Source: Erwinia sp039023475
GTDB lineage: Bacteria > Pseudomonadota > Gammaproteobacteria > Enterobacterales > Enterobacteriaceae
DNA: 64,000 bases
Reading direction: 5' to 3'
NCBI RefSeq assembly: GCF_039023475.1
Contig: NZ_JBCHVB010000008.1
Coordinates: 124,001-188,000, forward strand
Under the pieces are notes generated by a model that worked only from the letters and a program-made list of their open reading frames with translations, did no database searches and was not told the origin of the DNA. The translations under genes and the position numbers were made by a program. The stretch's first letter is position 1; every line of letters begins with the position of its first letter. Of this stretch, positions 1 to 9,276 are shown one piece after another.

Positions 1-114
1 CATTAAATGATATTGACGGCGAATGCCCTGATTCATCACAAACGCGTTTTGTGGCCCCAGCGGCAGGATCAGCGCAGCGCCCAGCGCCATCCCCTGGAAG
101 AAAACAGACAGCAT
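1..114 (-). CDS. argO: Arginine exporter ArgO, N-terminal part (cut by window edge)
   Basis: The first 38 codons of a LysE/ArgO family exporter run off the left end. The visible start matches E. coli ArgO closely, including the LGPQNAF motif of the family's first membrane segment and the following NQGIRRQYH. ArgO is an inner-membrane exporter of L-arginine and of the toxic analogue canavanine. In E. coli it lies next to mscS, as here, and is activated by ArgP; the roughly 140 bases upstream would hold that promoter, but I could not place an ArgP site with confidence. The start ATG is at 114. The rest of the gene is outside the window, so integrity cannot be judged. Confidence 0.9.
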   Translation of the reverse strand, partial: MLSVFFQGMALGAALILPLGPQNAFVMNQGIRRQYHLM

Positions 115-225
115 GAAGTCAGCCTCAGGTGAGTAATTTAACGGGAGTTTATCGGGGCGATGGCATTAGCGGAAATGGAATAATCTAATACGTTATTAGC
201 TGCTCTTATCAAGAATGCCAAAAAA

Positions 226-252
226 AGAGCGAACCGCAGTTCGCTCTCCTTC
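226..252 (-). terminator. mscS terminator
   Basis: A 9-bp perfect stem (226-234 with 239-247) and a 4-base loop are followed, on the minus strand, by a run of T (plus-strand A run at 219-226). It lies just past the mscS stop and is a typical intrinsic terminator. Confidence 0.85.
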
Positions 253-258
253 AAATGA

Positions 259-1152
259 TTATTCGGATTTAGTCAGGCTGGTTTCTGCCGGTGCCTGTAA
301 CGCTTCAGGCTGATTCACCTGATGCAGGTGAACATCCATCTGCGGATAAGGAATACCGATTTTGTTGGCATCCAGCGCGCGCTTGAACGCTTTCATCAAA
401 TCCCAGTAAACGTTGATCAGCTCGCCGGCGTTGCTCCAGCAGCGCACTACGAAATTGAGCGAAGATGGCCCCATCTCGTTCAGGCCAATCTGCACGCCCA
501 TATCCTGCAAGACGCGCGGTTCAGCATCAACAACCTCACGCAGCAGCGTGAGGACCTGATCCACATCCGCATCGTAGGAGACGCCAATAATAAACTCGTT
601 ACGGCGCACCGGCTCACGGGAGAAGTTAACAATATTCCCAGCAATGACTTTACCGTTTGGCACCACGACGGTTTTACCGTCAGCCGTCTTCAGCGTGGTT
701 GAGAAGAGTTGAACGTGCTGTACGGTCCCCATTACGCCGATATCAATAAATTCTCCGGTGCGGAAAGGACGGAAGGTCACCAGCAGTACCCCGGCGGCCA
801 GGTTTGCCAGCGAATCTTTCAGCGCCAGACCGATAGCCAGACCTGCGGCACCCAGTATGGCAATTACAGAGGCGGTTTGTACGCCCACTCTGCCCAGCGC
901 GGCAATCAGCGTGAAGGCGATAAGCCCATAACGCACCAGCGTGGAAAGAAAGCCGGCTACCGTTGCGTCCAGGCGACGCGAAATAAGCACTTTATTCAGC
1001 ATGCCAGAGATAATGCGGGAAAGGATCATCCCCACCACGAGAATGACAATTGCGGCAATGATATTGACTGAGTAACTCAGCAGCAGCGCCTGATGCTGCA
1101 CCAGCCAGCTGCCGGCGCTGTTGATGCCGTCAATCACGTTCAAATCTTCCAT
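259..1152 (-). CDS. mscS: Small-conductance mechanosensitive channel MscS
   Basis: The product is an inner-membrane heptameric channel that opens on membrane tension and releases solutes on osmotic downshock. At 297 residues it is close in length to E. coli MscS (286). The start is taken at the ATG at 1152 (MEDLNV), which matches the E. coli N-terminus and has AGGA seven bases upstream; a longer frame to 1293 has no such support. Visible parts are TM1 about 29-57, TM2 68-91, the pore helix TM3 96-127 rich in alternating Gly/Ala, then the beta domain (VPNGK, NFSREPVRRNEFIIGV) and the C-terminal cytoplasmic cage ending YPQMDVH. Positions 112-113 are Lys-Asp where E. coli has Gln-Gly, the TM3 hinge glycine. 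Gene order argO-mscS-fbaA is the enterobacterial one. Confidence 0.95.
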   Translation of the reverse strand: MEDLNVIDGINSAGSWLVQHQALLLSYSVNIIAAIVILVVGMILSRIISGMLNKVLISRRLDATVAGFLSTLVRYGLIAFTLIAALGRVGVQTASVIAILGAAGLAIGLALKDSLANLAAGVLLVTFRPFRTGEFIDIGVMGTVQHVQLFSTTLKTADGKTVVVPNGKVIAGNIVNFSREPVRRNEFIIGVSYDADVDQVLTLLREVVDAEPRVLQDMGVQIGLNEMGPSSLNFVVRCWSNAGELINVYWDLMKAFKRALDANKIGIPYPQMDVHLHQVNQPEALQAPAETSLTKSE

Positions 1153-1293
1153 TTGGTTTTCCTGTTGTTGTTCCCAGCGGGATATCATCTTGCGGCCAGC
1201 CAGAACTGACGCCCAGCATGAAAGAGTAACTAAAAAAGGCAGCGCCTGCCAAATTTGCTGAGGAAGTCCTGTTTTTTCCGGGGTAAAGGCCAT

Positions 1294-1319
1294 AAAAAAA
1301 GCCCCTTTCGGGGCTTTTT
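1294..1319 (-). terminator. fbaA terminator (bidirectional form)
   Basis: The GC-rich stem 1301-1305 / 1310-1314 with loop TTTC is flanked by A on one side and T on the other, so it could work in both directions. It lies 20 bases beyond the fbaA stop. Confidence 0.85.
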
Positions 1320-1337
1320 AACGCATGCTGTTTAAAA

Positions 1338-2417
1338 TTACAGCACGTCGACCGCGTTCAGTTCTTTGAACGCCTGCTCAAGACGAACGATCATTGAGGT
1401 CTGGGCTGAACGCAGCCAGACGCGCGGATCGTAATATTTCTTGTTCGGCTTATCAGCCCCTTCCGGGTTACCCAGCTGGGCCTGCAGATAGCCTTCGTTC
1501 TTTTTGTAGTACTGCAGAATACCGTCCCAGGTTGCCCACTGGGTATCGGTATCGATGTTCATTTTGATCACGCCGTAGCCGATTGATTCTTCAATCTCAG
1601 CCGCTGATGAACCGGAACCGCCGTGGAAAACGAAATCCAGAGAGTTATGTGGCAGGTTGTGTTTCTTGCTCACATAGTCCTGAGAATCACGCAGGATGGT
1701 TGGGGTCAGCTTAACGTTGCCTGGCTTGTACACGCCGTGCACGTTACCGAAGGAGGCTGCGATGGTGAAGCGAGGGCTGATTTCGTTCAGTTTGGTGTAA
1801 GCGTAATCAACGTCTTCCGGCTGCGTGTAGAGAGCAGAAGCGTCCATGTGGCTGTTATCCACGCCATCTTCTTCACCGCCGGTGCAGCCCAGCTCGATTT
1901 CCAGCGTCATGTCGATCTTAGCCATACGCGCCAGATACTTGCTGCAAATCTCGATGTTTTCTTCCAGTGACTCTTCAGACAGGTCGATCATGTGTGAAGA
2001 GAACAGCGGCTTACCGGTTTTCTCAAAGTGAGCTTCACCCGCATCCAGCAGGCCATCAATCCAGGGCAGCAGTTTTTTAGCACAGTGGTCGGTGTGCAGA
2101 ATAACCGGAACACCGTAATGCTCGGCCATCTGATGGACGTGATGCGCGCCAGAGATCGCGCCCAGAATCGCCGCAGCCTGTGGCTTGTCGGACTTCAGGC
2201 CTTTGCCTGCGATGAACGCAGCGCCGCCGTTGGAGAACTGAATGATGACCGGCGCTTTGACTTTAGCCGCGGTTTCCAGCACGGCATTGATGGAGTCAGA
2301 CCCCACGCAGTTTACCGCTGGCAGTGCGAATTTGTTCTCTTTCGCTACCTGGAAAATTTTCTGTACGTCGTCACCGGTGACAACGCCTGGTTTTACGAAA
2401 TCAAAAATTTTAGACAT
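1338..2417 (-). CDS. fbaA: Fructose-bisphosphate aldolase, class II
   Basis: This cytoplasmic zinc enzyme cleaves fructose 1,6-bisphosphate to dihydroxyacetone phosphate and glyceraldehyde 3-phosphate, and runs in reverse in gluconeogenesis. The 359 residues equal the E. coli length. The HTDHC segment near residue 110 holds the zinc and catalytic Asp/His of class II aldolases; further zinc-site histidines sit in GNVHGVY and FHGGSGS. The start ATG at 2417 has AGGA nine bases upstream. It is the last gene of an epd-pgk-fbaA run, 94 bases after pgk, and is followed by a terminator. Nothing unusual is seen. Confidence 0.98.
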   Translation of the reverse strand: MSKIFDFVKPGVVTGDDVQKIFQVAKENKFALPAVNCVGSDSINAVLETAAKVKAPVIIQFSNGGAAFIAGKGLKSDKPQAAAILGAISGAHHVHQMAEHYGVPVILHTDHCAKKLLPWIDGLLDAGEAHFEKTGKPLFSSHMIDLSEESLEENIEICSKYLARMAKIDMTLEIELGCTGGEEDGVDNSHMDASALYTQPEDVDYAYTKLNEISPRFTIAASFGNVHGVYKPGNVKLTPTILRDSQDYVSKKHNLPHNSLDFVFHGGSGSSAAEIEESIGYGVIKMNIDTDTQWATWDGILQYYKKNEGYLQAQLGNPEGADKPNKKYYDPRVWLRSAQTSMIVRLEQAFKELNAVDVL

Positions 2418-2511
2418 GCTTTTTGTCCTGTTTCGTCGGCCGGATTAAGAAATTCGGTGCCTGTAGATCAGGCTGGAAATTCCGGCGGGAGATGCGCCCC
2501 CGCCGCAGAGA

Positions 2512-3672
2512 TTACTGTTTTGCGCGCGCTTCAAGCATCGCAACGGCTGGCAGTTTTTTACCTTCCACAAACTCCAGGAAGGCGCCGCCGCCGGTAGAGA
2601 TATAAGAAATCTGATCTTCGATACCGAACAGATCGATGGCTGCCAGCGTATCACCACCGCCGGCGATAGAGAATGCGTCGCTGTCGGCAATCGCTTTCGC
2701 GATGATTTCAGTGCCTTTACGGAAGTTCGGGAATTCAAACACGCCAACCGGGCCGTTCCACAGGATAGTCTTGGCTTCTTTCAAGATCTTAGCCATCGCT
2801 TCTGCGGTTTCATCGCCAAAGTCCATGATCTCTTCATCATCGTTGACTTCGCTGACTTTCTTCACGGTGGAAGGGGCAGTTTCAGAGAATTCTGTACCTA
2901 CGCGGGAGTCGGTAGGCACCGGGATTTTGAACTCGTCACGCAGTTTTTTCGCCGCATCCACAAAGTCAGGCTCATACAGTGATTTGCCGACGTTGTTATC
3001 GATAGCCACGAAGGTGTTGGCAATACCGCCACCCACAATCACCGTATCCGCGATTTTCACCAGCGAGTTCAGCACGTCGAATTTGGTAGAAACTTTGGAA
3101 CCGCCAACCACGGCCACCATCGGACGGGCCGGGTGCAGCAGGGCTTTGCCCAGCGCGTCCAGTTCTTCAGCCAGCAGCGGACCCGCGCAGGCAACCGGCG
3201 CGAACTTACCAACGCCATGGGTGGAAGCCTGGGCGCGGTGAGCCGTACCGAAAGCGTCCATCACATAGATGTCGCAGAGCGCGGCATATTTTTTAGAGAG
3301 CGCTTCGTCGTCTTTCTTTTCGCCTTTGTTAAAGCGGACGTTTTCCAGCACCACCAGCTCACCTTCTGCAACGTCCACGCCGTCCAGATAGTCTTTTGCC
3401 AGGCGAACCGGAGAAGAGAGTTTTTCTTTCAGGTAGTTAACCACCGGCAGAAGAGAGAACTCTTCGTTATATTCACCTTCGGTTGGACGACCAAGGTGGG
3501 AGGTTACCATCACTTTAGCGCCCTGCTTCAGCGCCGCTTCGATGGTCGGCAATGAAGCACGAATACGTGCATCAGACGTCACTTTCCCTTCTTTTACCGG
3601 CACGTTCAGATCGGAACGAATAAGTACACGCTTACCAGCAAGATCCAGATCGGTCATCTTAATTACAGACAT
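2512..3672 (-). CDS. pgk: Phosphoglycerate kinase
   Basis: The enzyme transfers phosphate from 1,3-bisphosphoglycerate to ADP in glycolysis. It has 386 residues against 387 in E. coli. The N-terminal signature RVLIRSDLNVPV and the nucleotide-site segment WNGPVGVFE with the C-terminal GGGDTLAAI loop are visible. The start at 3672 has GAGGA six bases upstream. It lies 22 bases after epd, so co-transcription is likely, as in E. coli where promoters in epd drive pgk-fbaA. Confidence 0.98.
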   Translation of the reverse strand: MSVIKMTDLDLAGKRVLIRSDLNVPVKEGKVTSDARIRASLPTIEAALKQGAKVMVTSHLGRPTEGEYNEEFSLLPVVNYLKEKLSSPVRLAKDYLDGVDVAEGELVVLENVRFNKGEKKDDEALSKKYAALCDIYVMDAFGTAHRAQASTHGVGKFAPVACAGPLLAEELDALGKALLHPARPMVAVVGGSKVSTKFDVLNSLVKIADTVIVGGGIANTFVAIDNNVGKSLYEPDFVDAAKKLRDEFKIPVPTDSRVGTEFSETAPSTVKKVSEVNDDEEIMDFGDETAEAMAKILKEAKTILWNGPVGVFEFPNFRKGTEIIAKAIADSDAFSIAGGGDTLAAIDLFGIEDQISYISTGGGAFLEFVEGKKLPAVAMLEARAKQ

Positions 3673-3694
3673 GGTGAATCCTCTCGTTGATTCT

Positions 3695-4741
3695 CTAAAT
3701 TTTAAAGGCGCAATCCGCGCCCTGGCTGAAACCGCTTGCGGCCATCGCTAACGTGGTATCGAGCATCCGGTTAGCAAAGCCCCATTCGTTGTCACACCAG
3801 ACCAGCGTTTTGATCAGGTGCTGACCGCTGACCCGCGTCTGCGTGCCGTCCACAATGGCACTGTGCGGATCGTGGTTAAAATCTATGGAGACTAACGGTA
3901 ATTCCGTATAGTCAACTATACCACTAAATGCCCCTTCCGACGCGTTTTGCAACAGCGTGTTAACTTCACGGGCGCTGACCGCATCGCGTACGCTGACGCT
4001 CAAATCAATTGCGGTCACGTTAATTGTGGGCACACGGACGGCAATCGCTTCAAAGCGGTCATGAAATTTCGGAAAAATACGGGTAATGCCGGCGGCGAGC
4101 CGGGTATCCACCGGAATGATCGACTGACTGGCTGCGCGGGTGCGCCGCAGGTCAGGATGATAGGCATCAATAACCTGCTGATCGTGCATCGCGGAGTGGA
4201 TCGTAGTGACCGTTCCTGACTCAATACCAAACGCATCATCCAGCAATTTTATCACCGGAATAATACAGTTGGTGGTGCAGGAAGCGTTAGATACGAGGCG
4301 ATCTTCAGGACGCAGCGCTTTCTCATTGACGCCATAGACGACTGTCGCATCCAGATCGTGACCGCCGGGATGCGAGAAAAGCACCTTCTTCGCGCCCGCC
4401 GCCAGGTGCGCCTCACCATCGGCCCGGCTGCCGTAAACGCCGGTACAGTCCAGCACCACATCCACGTCCAGCGCCTGCCACGGCAGATCGCTGATATCGG
4501 CACGATGCAGAAGACGAAGGGTATCTTCGCCCACCCACAGCAGATCGCGCTCCTGCCGGACTTCCCAGGCGAAGCGGCCATGGCTGGTGTCATATTTCAG
4601 CAGATGCGCCATGCCCGCTGCGTCCGCCAGCTCGTTGATGGCGACCACCGTGATCTCAGCGCGGCGTCCGGTTTCATACAGCGCCCGCAGCACGTTGCGT
4701 CCTATGCGACCAAAACCATTTATGGCAATGCGAACCGTCAT
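3695..4741 (-). CDS. epd: D-erythrose-4-phosphate dehydrogenase
   Basis: This GAPDH-family enzyme oxidises erythrose 4-phosphate to 4-phosphoerythronate, the first step of the DXP-dependent route to pyridoxal phosphate. The NAD-binding motif GFGRIGR is at residues 9-15 and the catalytic cysteine is Cys155 in SNASCTTNC. At 348 residues it is slightly longer than E. coli Epd (339), with the extra residues at the C-terminus after the WCDNEWGFANRM motif. The start at 4741 has GGAG four bases upstream. It heads the epd-pgk-fbaA run. The vector of E. coli genes between epd and tktA (cmtAB, yggPFDC) is absent here; only 289 non-coding bases separate them. Confidence 0.95.
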   Translation of the reverse strand: MTVRIAINGFGRIGRNVLRALYETGRRAEITVVAINELADAAGMAHLLKYDTSHGRFAWEVRQERDLLWVGEDTLRLLHRADISDLPWQALDVDVVLDCTGVYGSRADGEAHLAAGAKKVLFSHPGGHDLDATVVYGVNEKALRPEDRLVSNASCTTNCIIPVIKLLDDAFGIESGTVTTIHSAMHDQQVIDAYHPDLRRTRAASQSIIPVDTRLAAGITRIFPKFHDRFEAIAVRVPTINVTAIDLSVSVRDAVSAREVNTLLQNASEGAFSGIVDYTELPLVSIDFNHDPHSAIVDGTQTRVSGQHLIKTLVWCDNEWGFANRMLDTTLAMAASGFSQGADCAFKI

Positions 4742-4963
4742 ATCACTCCTGCATCAGAATTGAGTGTTAAACCGAGCCTTTAGCCTGAGCCAGCCGGGCA
4801 GGTTTGTACAGGCAATTCTTGACCTGCTGAAACAGCATTCAGACAGCGTGTCATCCGCTTACAGCGCAGACTGAAACGCTTCAGCCAGAATAATAGATGG
4901 GAGGAATAATAGGAATGACGGGGATCAATTGCCGCAGCAATCTTTGGATCTGTATCACAGAAT

Positions 4964-5014
4964 CGGAAAAAATATCGCCCCTCAGGCCGTGAAGCTACGG
5001 CTGAGGGGCGATGC
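4964..5014 (-). terminator. tktA terminator
   Basis: A long stem (4974-4990 with 4996-5012, one bulged base) is followed on the minus strand by a T run (plus-strand A run near 4966-4972), just beyond the tktA stop. Confidence 0.85.
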
Positions 5015-5030
5015 GGATCGCAGGAGAGGA

Positions 5031-7022
5031 TTACAGCAGCGATTTCGCTTTAGCGACAACGTTCTCGACGGTGAAACCGAACATTTTGAACAGCTGGTCG
5101 GCCGGGGCAGATTCACCAAAGGTGGTCATGCCCACAACGGCGCCGTTCAGACCGGTATATTTGTACCAGTAGTCGGCGATGCCGGCTTCAATGGCCACGC
5201 GTGCGCTGACCGCCTTCGGCAGTACTGCTTCACGATAGGCTTCATCCTGCTTATCGAACGCATCGGTAGAGGGCATGGATACCACCCGAACCTTACGCCC
5301 TTCCGCAGAGAGCTGCTCGTAAGCGCCTACCGCCAGTTCAACTTCAGAACCGGTGGCGATCAGGATCACTTCCGGCTGACCGTCACAATCTTTCAGGATA
5401 TAAGCACCACGAGCTACGTTTGCCAGCTGCTCAGCGTTACGATCCTGCTGCGCCAGGTTCTGACGTGAGAAGATCAGCGCAGTCGGACCGTCGTGACGCT
5501 CAACGGCATATTTCCACGCCACCGCCGACTCAACCTGGTCACAGGGACGCCACAGGCTCATGTTTGGCGTTACGCGCAGGCTCGCCATCTGCTCAACCGG
5601 CTGGTGAGTAGGGCCATCTTCACCCAGACCAATTGAGTCGTGGGTATAAACCATCACCTGACGGATTTTCATCAGCGCTGCCATACGGGCAGCGTTGCGC
5701 GCGTATTCCACGAACATCAGGAACGTCGCAGTATAAGGCAGGAAGCCGCCGTGCAGCGTAATGCCGTTTGCGATAGCGGTCATACCAAACTCGCGCACGC
5801 CATAATGGATGTAGTTACCGGCCGCGTCTTCATTGATTGGCTTTGAGCCAGACCACATGGTCAGGTTGCTCGGCGCCAGGTCGGCTGAGCCGCCCAGATA
5901 TTCCGGCAGCAGCTTACCAAAAGCGTCCAGCGCGTTCTGAGAAGCTTTACGACTGGCGATTTTGGCGGGGTTAGCCTGCAGCTGCTCGATATATTTCTGA
6001 GACTCGCTCTGCCAGTTGGCCGGCAGCTCACCCTTAGTACGACGGGTAAACTCTTCCGCCAGCGCCGGGAACGCCTGCGCATAGGCGGCAAATTTCTCAT
6101 TCCAGGCAGACTCTTTAGCCTGACCCATCTCTTTCGCATCCCACTGCGCGTAGATGCTGGAAGGGATCACGAAAGGTTCGTGTTCCCAGCCCAGCTGCTT
6201 GCGGGTCAGCGCGATCTCATCGCCGCCCAGCGGTGCGCCGTGCGAATCATGCGTACCCGCTTTGTTTGGCGAACCGAAGCCGATCACCGTTTTGCACATC
6301 AGCAGGGAAGGCTTATCGGTCACGGCTTTCGCTTCTTCTACCGCTTTCTTAATCGCTTCCGCATCGTGACCATCAATGCCACGGATGACATGCCAGTTAT
6401 AAGATTCAAAGCGTTTTGCCGTATCGTCGGTAAACCAGCCTTCGATATGACCATCAATGGAGATGCCGTTGTCATCATAGAAAGCCACCAGCTTGCCCAG
6501 CTTCAGCGTTCCCGCCAGTGAGCAAACTTCATGGGAAATGCCTTCCATCATGCAGCCGTCGCCCATAAACACATAGGTGCTGTGGTCAACGATCTCGTGC
6601 CCCGGCCGGTTGAACTGCGCCGCCAGCGTACGCTCGGCGATCGCCATACCGACGGCGTTAGCAACACCCTGCCCCAGCGGGCCGGTTGTGGTTTCAACGC
6701 CGGCGGTATAGCCATATTCAGGGTGACCTGGCGTTTTTGAGTGCAGCTGACGGAAGTTAGCCAGCTCTTCAATCGGCAGATCGTAGCCGCTGAGGTGCAG
6801 CAGGCTGTAGATCAGCATTGAACCGTGACCGTTGGACAGCACGAAGCGATCGCGGTCAGCCCAGCCTGGGTTGGCCGGGTTATGGTTCAGAAAATCACGC
6901 CACAGCACTTCGGCGATATCCGCCATGCCCATCGGGGCGCCGGGGTGGCCGGAATTGGCTTTCTGTACCGCATCCATACTCAATGCGCGAATGGCGTTCG
7001 CTAGCTCTTTACGAGAAGACAT
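5031..7022 (-). CDS. tktA: Transketolase 1
   Basis: This thiamine-diphosphate enzyme of the non-oxidative pentose phosphate pathway moves two-carbon units between ketoses and aldoses. It has 663 residues, the family length. The diphosphate-binding motif starts at GDG 154-156 and continues through the Asn of the usual GDGx(~26)N signature; His-rich substrate contacts HSKTPGHPE and the transketolase signature GEDGPTHQPVEQ are present. The start at 7022 is the MSSRKELANAIR N-terminus seen in E. coli TktA. Its own terminator follows, and the divergent loiP lies upstream. Confidence 0.98.
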   Translation of the reverse strand: MSSRKELANAIRALSMDAVQKANSGHPGAPMGMADIAEVLWRDFLNHNPANPGWADRDRFVLSNGHGSMLIYSLLHLSGYDLPIEELANFRQLHSKTPGHPEYGYTAGVETTTGPLGQGVANAVGMAIAERTLAAQFNRPGHEIVDHSTYVFMGDGCMMEGISHEVCSLAGTLKLGKLVAFYDDNGISIDGHIEGWFTDDTAKRFESYNWHVIRGIDGHDAEAIKKAVEEAKAVTDKPSLLMCKTVIGFGSPNKAGTHDSHGAPLGGDEIALTRKQLGWEHEPFVIPSSIYAQWDAKEMGQAKESAWNEKFAAYAQAFPALAEEFTRRTKGELPANWQSESQKYIEQLQANPAKIASRKASQNALDAFGKLLPEYLGGSADLAPSNLTMWSGSKPINEDAAGNYIHYGVREFGMTAIANGITLHGGFLPYTATFLMFVEYARNAARMAALMKIRQVMVYTHDSIGLGEDGPTHQPVEQMASLRVTPNMSLWRPCDQVESAVAWKYAVERHDGPTALIFSRQNLAQQDRNAEQLANVARGAYILKDCDGQPEVILIATGSEVELAVGAYEQLSAEGRKVRVVSMPSTDAFDKQDEAYREAVLPKAVSARVAIEAGIADYWYKYTGLNGAVVGMTTFGESAPADQLFKMFGFTVENVVAKAKSLL

Positions 7023-7305
7023 GTTTTACTCCAGGTCGGATTAAACGCTTCGCCGCTCATAACTTGTTTAATCAAGGAGTTAGCAGGCAAAGTGATAAAA
7101 GTCGACCCTCAATGTACATGAAAGTCACTGCCTGTGTACATGGCATAATATGCAAAAAACCCGGTCCAAACTTGCGCTTTGCGGCTTTAGCCACTATGTA
7201 TAAGCGCCAGTACGGGTTATAACGCCCTTTTACTCAGCAACGATTCTTTTCTGCCTTCAGACAGACTATTGTTTTTATTTCCTTATTACTTTACGGCTGA
7301 AATAC
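7023..7305. other. Divergent tktA/loiP promoter region
   Basis: No gene is seen in these 283 bases. Two exact copies of TGTACATG lie at 7113-7120 and 7135-7142, 22 bases apart, upstream of tktA; whether they are operator half-sites is unknown. Confidence 0.5.
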
Positions 7306-8058
7306 ATGAAACTCTCTGCTTCACTTATCGCGCTCACCCTGACCGCCACGCTCTCCGGCTGCGCAAACCTTAATACCGATGCGCTGATGCAGTCCGGCGC
7401 TCAGGCTTATCAGGCCGCCACGCTCAGCGACGAACAGGTCAAAGAGCTGAGCGTCAAATCCTGTGCCCAGATGGACAGTGAAGCGCAGATCGCGCCGGCA
7501 AACAGCGTCTACGCTCAGCGCCTGGATAAAATTGCCAAAGCGCTGGGCGATAACATCAACGGCACGCCCGCCAATTACAAGGTCTATGTGACCAAAGACG
7601 TCAACGCCTGGGCGATGGCTAACGGCTGTATCCGCGTCTACAGCGGCCTGATGGACATCATGACGGACAATGAAGTGGAAGGCGTACTGGGTCATGAGAT
7701 GGGCCACGTTGCGCTGGGCCACACCCGCAAAGCGATGCAGGTCGCCTATGGCACCACGGCGGCGCGTACGGCAGTCGGCTCAGTCGGCGGCATTGCAGCC
7801 TCGCTGTCGCAGTCACAGCTGGCGGATATGGGGGAAAAACTGGTGAACGCCCAGTTCTCTCAGGCGCAGGAATCTCAGGCGGACGATTACTCGTTCGACC
7901 TGATGAAAAAGCGTGACATTAATCCGCAGGGGCTGGTCACCAGCTTTGAAAAGCTGGCGCAGCTGGAAGGCAGCCATCAGAGCAGCATGTTTGATTCACA
8001 CCCCTCTTCCGAATCGCGCGCGCAGCATATTAAAGATCGCATCGCTGCCGGGAAGTAA
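7306..8058 (+). CDS. loiP: Outer-membrane M48 metalloprotease LoiP (YggG)
   Basis: This is an M48-family zinc peptidase anchored as an outer-membrane lipoprotein. The signal peptide ends in a lipobox with Cys19 (LSGC), and the catalytic HExxH motif HEMGH is at residues 130-134, with the third zinc ligand expected in the ESQADDYSFDLM segment. Length is 250 residues against 252 in E. coli. E. coli LoiP cleaves Phe-Phe sites, is induced by low osmolarity and works with BepA (YfgC). It lies alone between tktA (divergent) and the convergent speB. Confidence 0.95.
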   Translation: MKLSASLIALTLTATLSGCANLNTDALMQSGAQAYQAATLSDEQVKELSVKSCAQMDSEAQIAPANSVYAQRLDKIAKALGDNINGTPANYKVYVTKDVNAWAMANGCIRVYSGLMDIMTDNEVEGVLGHEMGHVALGHTRKAMQVAYGTTAARTAVGSVGGIAASLSQSQLADMGEKLVNAQFSQAQESQADDYSFDLMKKRDINPQGLVTSFEKLAQLEGSHQSSMFDSHPSSESRAQHIKDRIAAGK

Positions 8059-8068
8059 AGCCATTGAA

Positions 8069-8100
8069 AAAGGGCGGTCAGCCGCCCTTTGAGGTTTTTG
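8069..8100 (+). terminator. loiP terminator
   Basis: A 9-bp stem (8069-8077 / 8082-8090) with loop TCAG follows the loiP stop, with a T-rich tail at 8095-8099. A near-identical hairpin recurs at 8244-8265. Confidence 0.8.
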
Positions 8101-8110
8101 ATAACGTGCC

Positions 8111-8222
8111 GGCTCCGGGAACAAGGCCTGCTCGTAAAGACGCAAAAAGCATCGTCCCTGATAGCCCGGCCCGCGCCGTCCATGGCGCGGGACGCTTTAC
8201 TCCCAGTCCCTGTTCCCCGAGC
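8111..8222. repeat. Long nested inverted repeat between loiP and speB
   Basis: Successive arms pair around a GTCCAT loop (8078+100 to 8083+100, i.e. 8178-8183): 8170-8177 with 8184-8191, 8134-8139 with 8195-8200, 8117-8123 with 8211-8217 and 8112-8115 with 8219-8222. This gives an interrupted hairpin of about 110 bases framed by two near-identical terminator hairpins. It has no open reading frame of note. It could be a structured RNA or a small mobile palindromic repeat; the sequence alone does not decide. Confidence 0.55.
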
Positions 8223-8243
8223 TTTACCTTTGTCAGCAGTCTG

Positions 8244-8265
8244 AAAGGGCGGTCAGCCGTCCTTT
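8244..8265 (-). terminator. Probable speB terminator, copy of the loiP hairpin
   Basis: This differs by one base in 22 from the hairpin at 8069-8090 and lies 30 bases past the speB stop. It has no long T run on the minus strand, so termination strength is uncertain. Confidence 0.5.
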
Positions 8266-8295
8266 GTTCCGCATAACATCCTTACGGACATTAGA

Positions 8296-9219
8296 TTACT
8301 CGCCTTTATTCACGGCCTGCACATGCAGCATGTCCAGCGCCAGCGTGGCAGCGGCAAGCGAGGTCAGATCGGACTGATCGTACCCCGGCGCAACCTCAAC
8401 CAGATCCATTCCCACGATATTCAGCCCCTGAAGTGCACGAACAAGCCTGGTCGCTTTATCGGTAGTTAGGCCACCGATCACCGGCGTTCCCGTGCCCGGC
8501 GCGTGAGCCGGATCCAGACAGTCGATATCAAATGTCAGATAGATAGGCATATCACCCACAATCTGCTTCACCTGAGCGATGATATCATCGACGGAGCGAT
8601 CGTTTACCTGCGCCGCGTCCAGCACGTTAAAGCCCAGCGAAGCGTCAAACTCGGTGCGGATGCCAATCTGTACGGATCGGGTCGGATCGATTAACCCTTC
8701 CTTTGGCGCATGGTGGAACATGGTTCCGTGATCGAAGGTAGGCCCGTTTGAGTAAGTGTCGGTATGCGCGTCAAAGTGCACCAGCGCCATTTTACCAAAG
8801 TATTTTGCATGGGCGCGCAGCAGCGGCAGCGTAACATAATGGTCACCGCCGAACGTCAGCATACGCTTCCCGTTCGCCAGCAGCTTTTCCGCATGAGCCT
8901 GAAGCTTGTCGGTCAGATCCTGCGAGTCGCCGAAGGCGTAAACGAGATCGCCACAGTCAACAACCTTCAGGCGCTGACGCAGATCGAAATTCCACGGCCA
9001 GCGGCAGCCTTCCCAGGCCAGGTTGGTGGAGATCTGGCGGATCGCGCCCGGGCCAAGGCGGCTGCCCGGCCGGCCGGAGGTCGCGGCGTCAAACGGAACG
9101 CCGGTAATGACCCACTCCGCATCGCAATCATACGGCTGGAAGTTAACCGGGAAACGCATAAAACCGAAGGCGTTAGAGACCAGTGAGTTATCGTACTGAT
9201 TGCCCAGGGTGTTATTCAT
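8296..9219 (-). CDS. speB: Agmatinase
   Basis: The enzyme hydrolyses agmatine to putrescine and urea, the second step of the arginine decarboxylase route to putrescine. It is a binuclear manganese ureohydrolase: the metal-binding segments GGDH, DAHTD and DIDCLDP are all present. The start is set at ATG 9219 (MNNTLGNQYDNSLVSN), which matches the E. coli N-terminus and has GAGGA nearby upstream; this gives 307 residues against 306 in E. coli. It lies downstream of speA with 298 bases and a terminator between, so it probably has its own promoter as well as possible read-through. Confidence 0.97.
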   Translation of the reverse strand: MNNTLGNQYDNSLVSNAFGFMRFPVNFQPYDCDAEWVITGVPFDAATSGRPGSRLGPGAIRQISTNLAWEGCRWPWNFDLRQRLKVVDCGDLVYAFGDSQDLTDKLQAHAEKLLANGKRMLTFGGDHYVTLPLLRAHAKYFGKMALVHFDAHTDTYSNGPTFDHGTMFHHAPKEGLIDPTRSVQIGIRTEFDASLGFNVLDAAQVNDRSVDDIIAQVKQIVGDMPIYLTFDIDCLDPAHAPGTGTPVIGGLTTDKATRLVRALQGLNIVGMDLVEVAPGYDQSDLTSLAAATLALDMLHVQAVNKGE

Positions 9220-9276
9220 AGAAAGTCCTCTGTAGACAGGTGCCGGAAAAGCGCAGAGCCAGTTGCCTGAGTAGAT

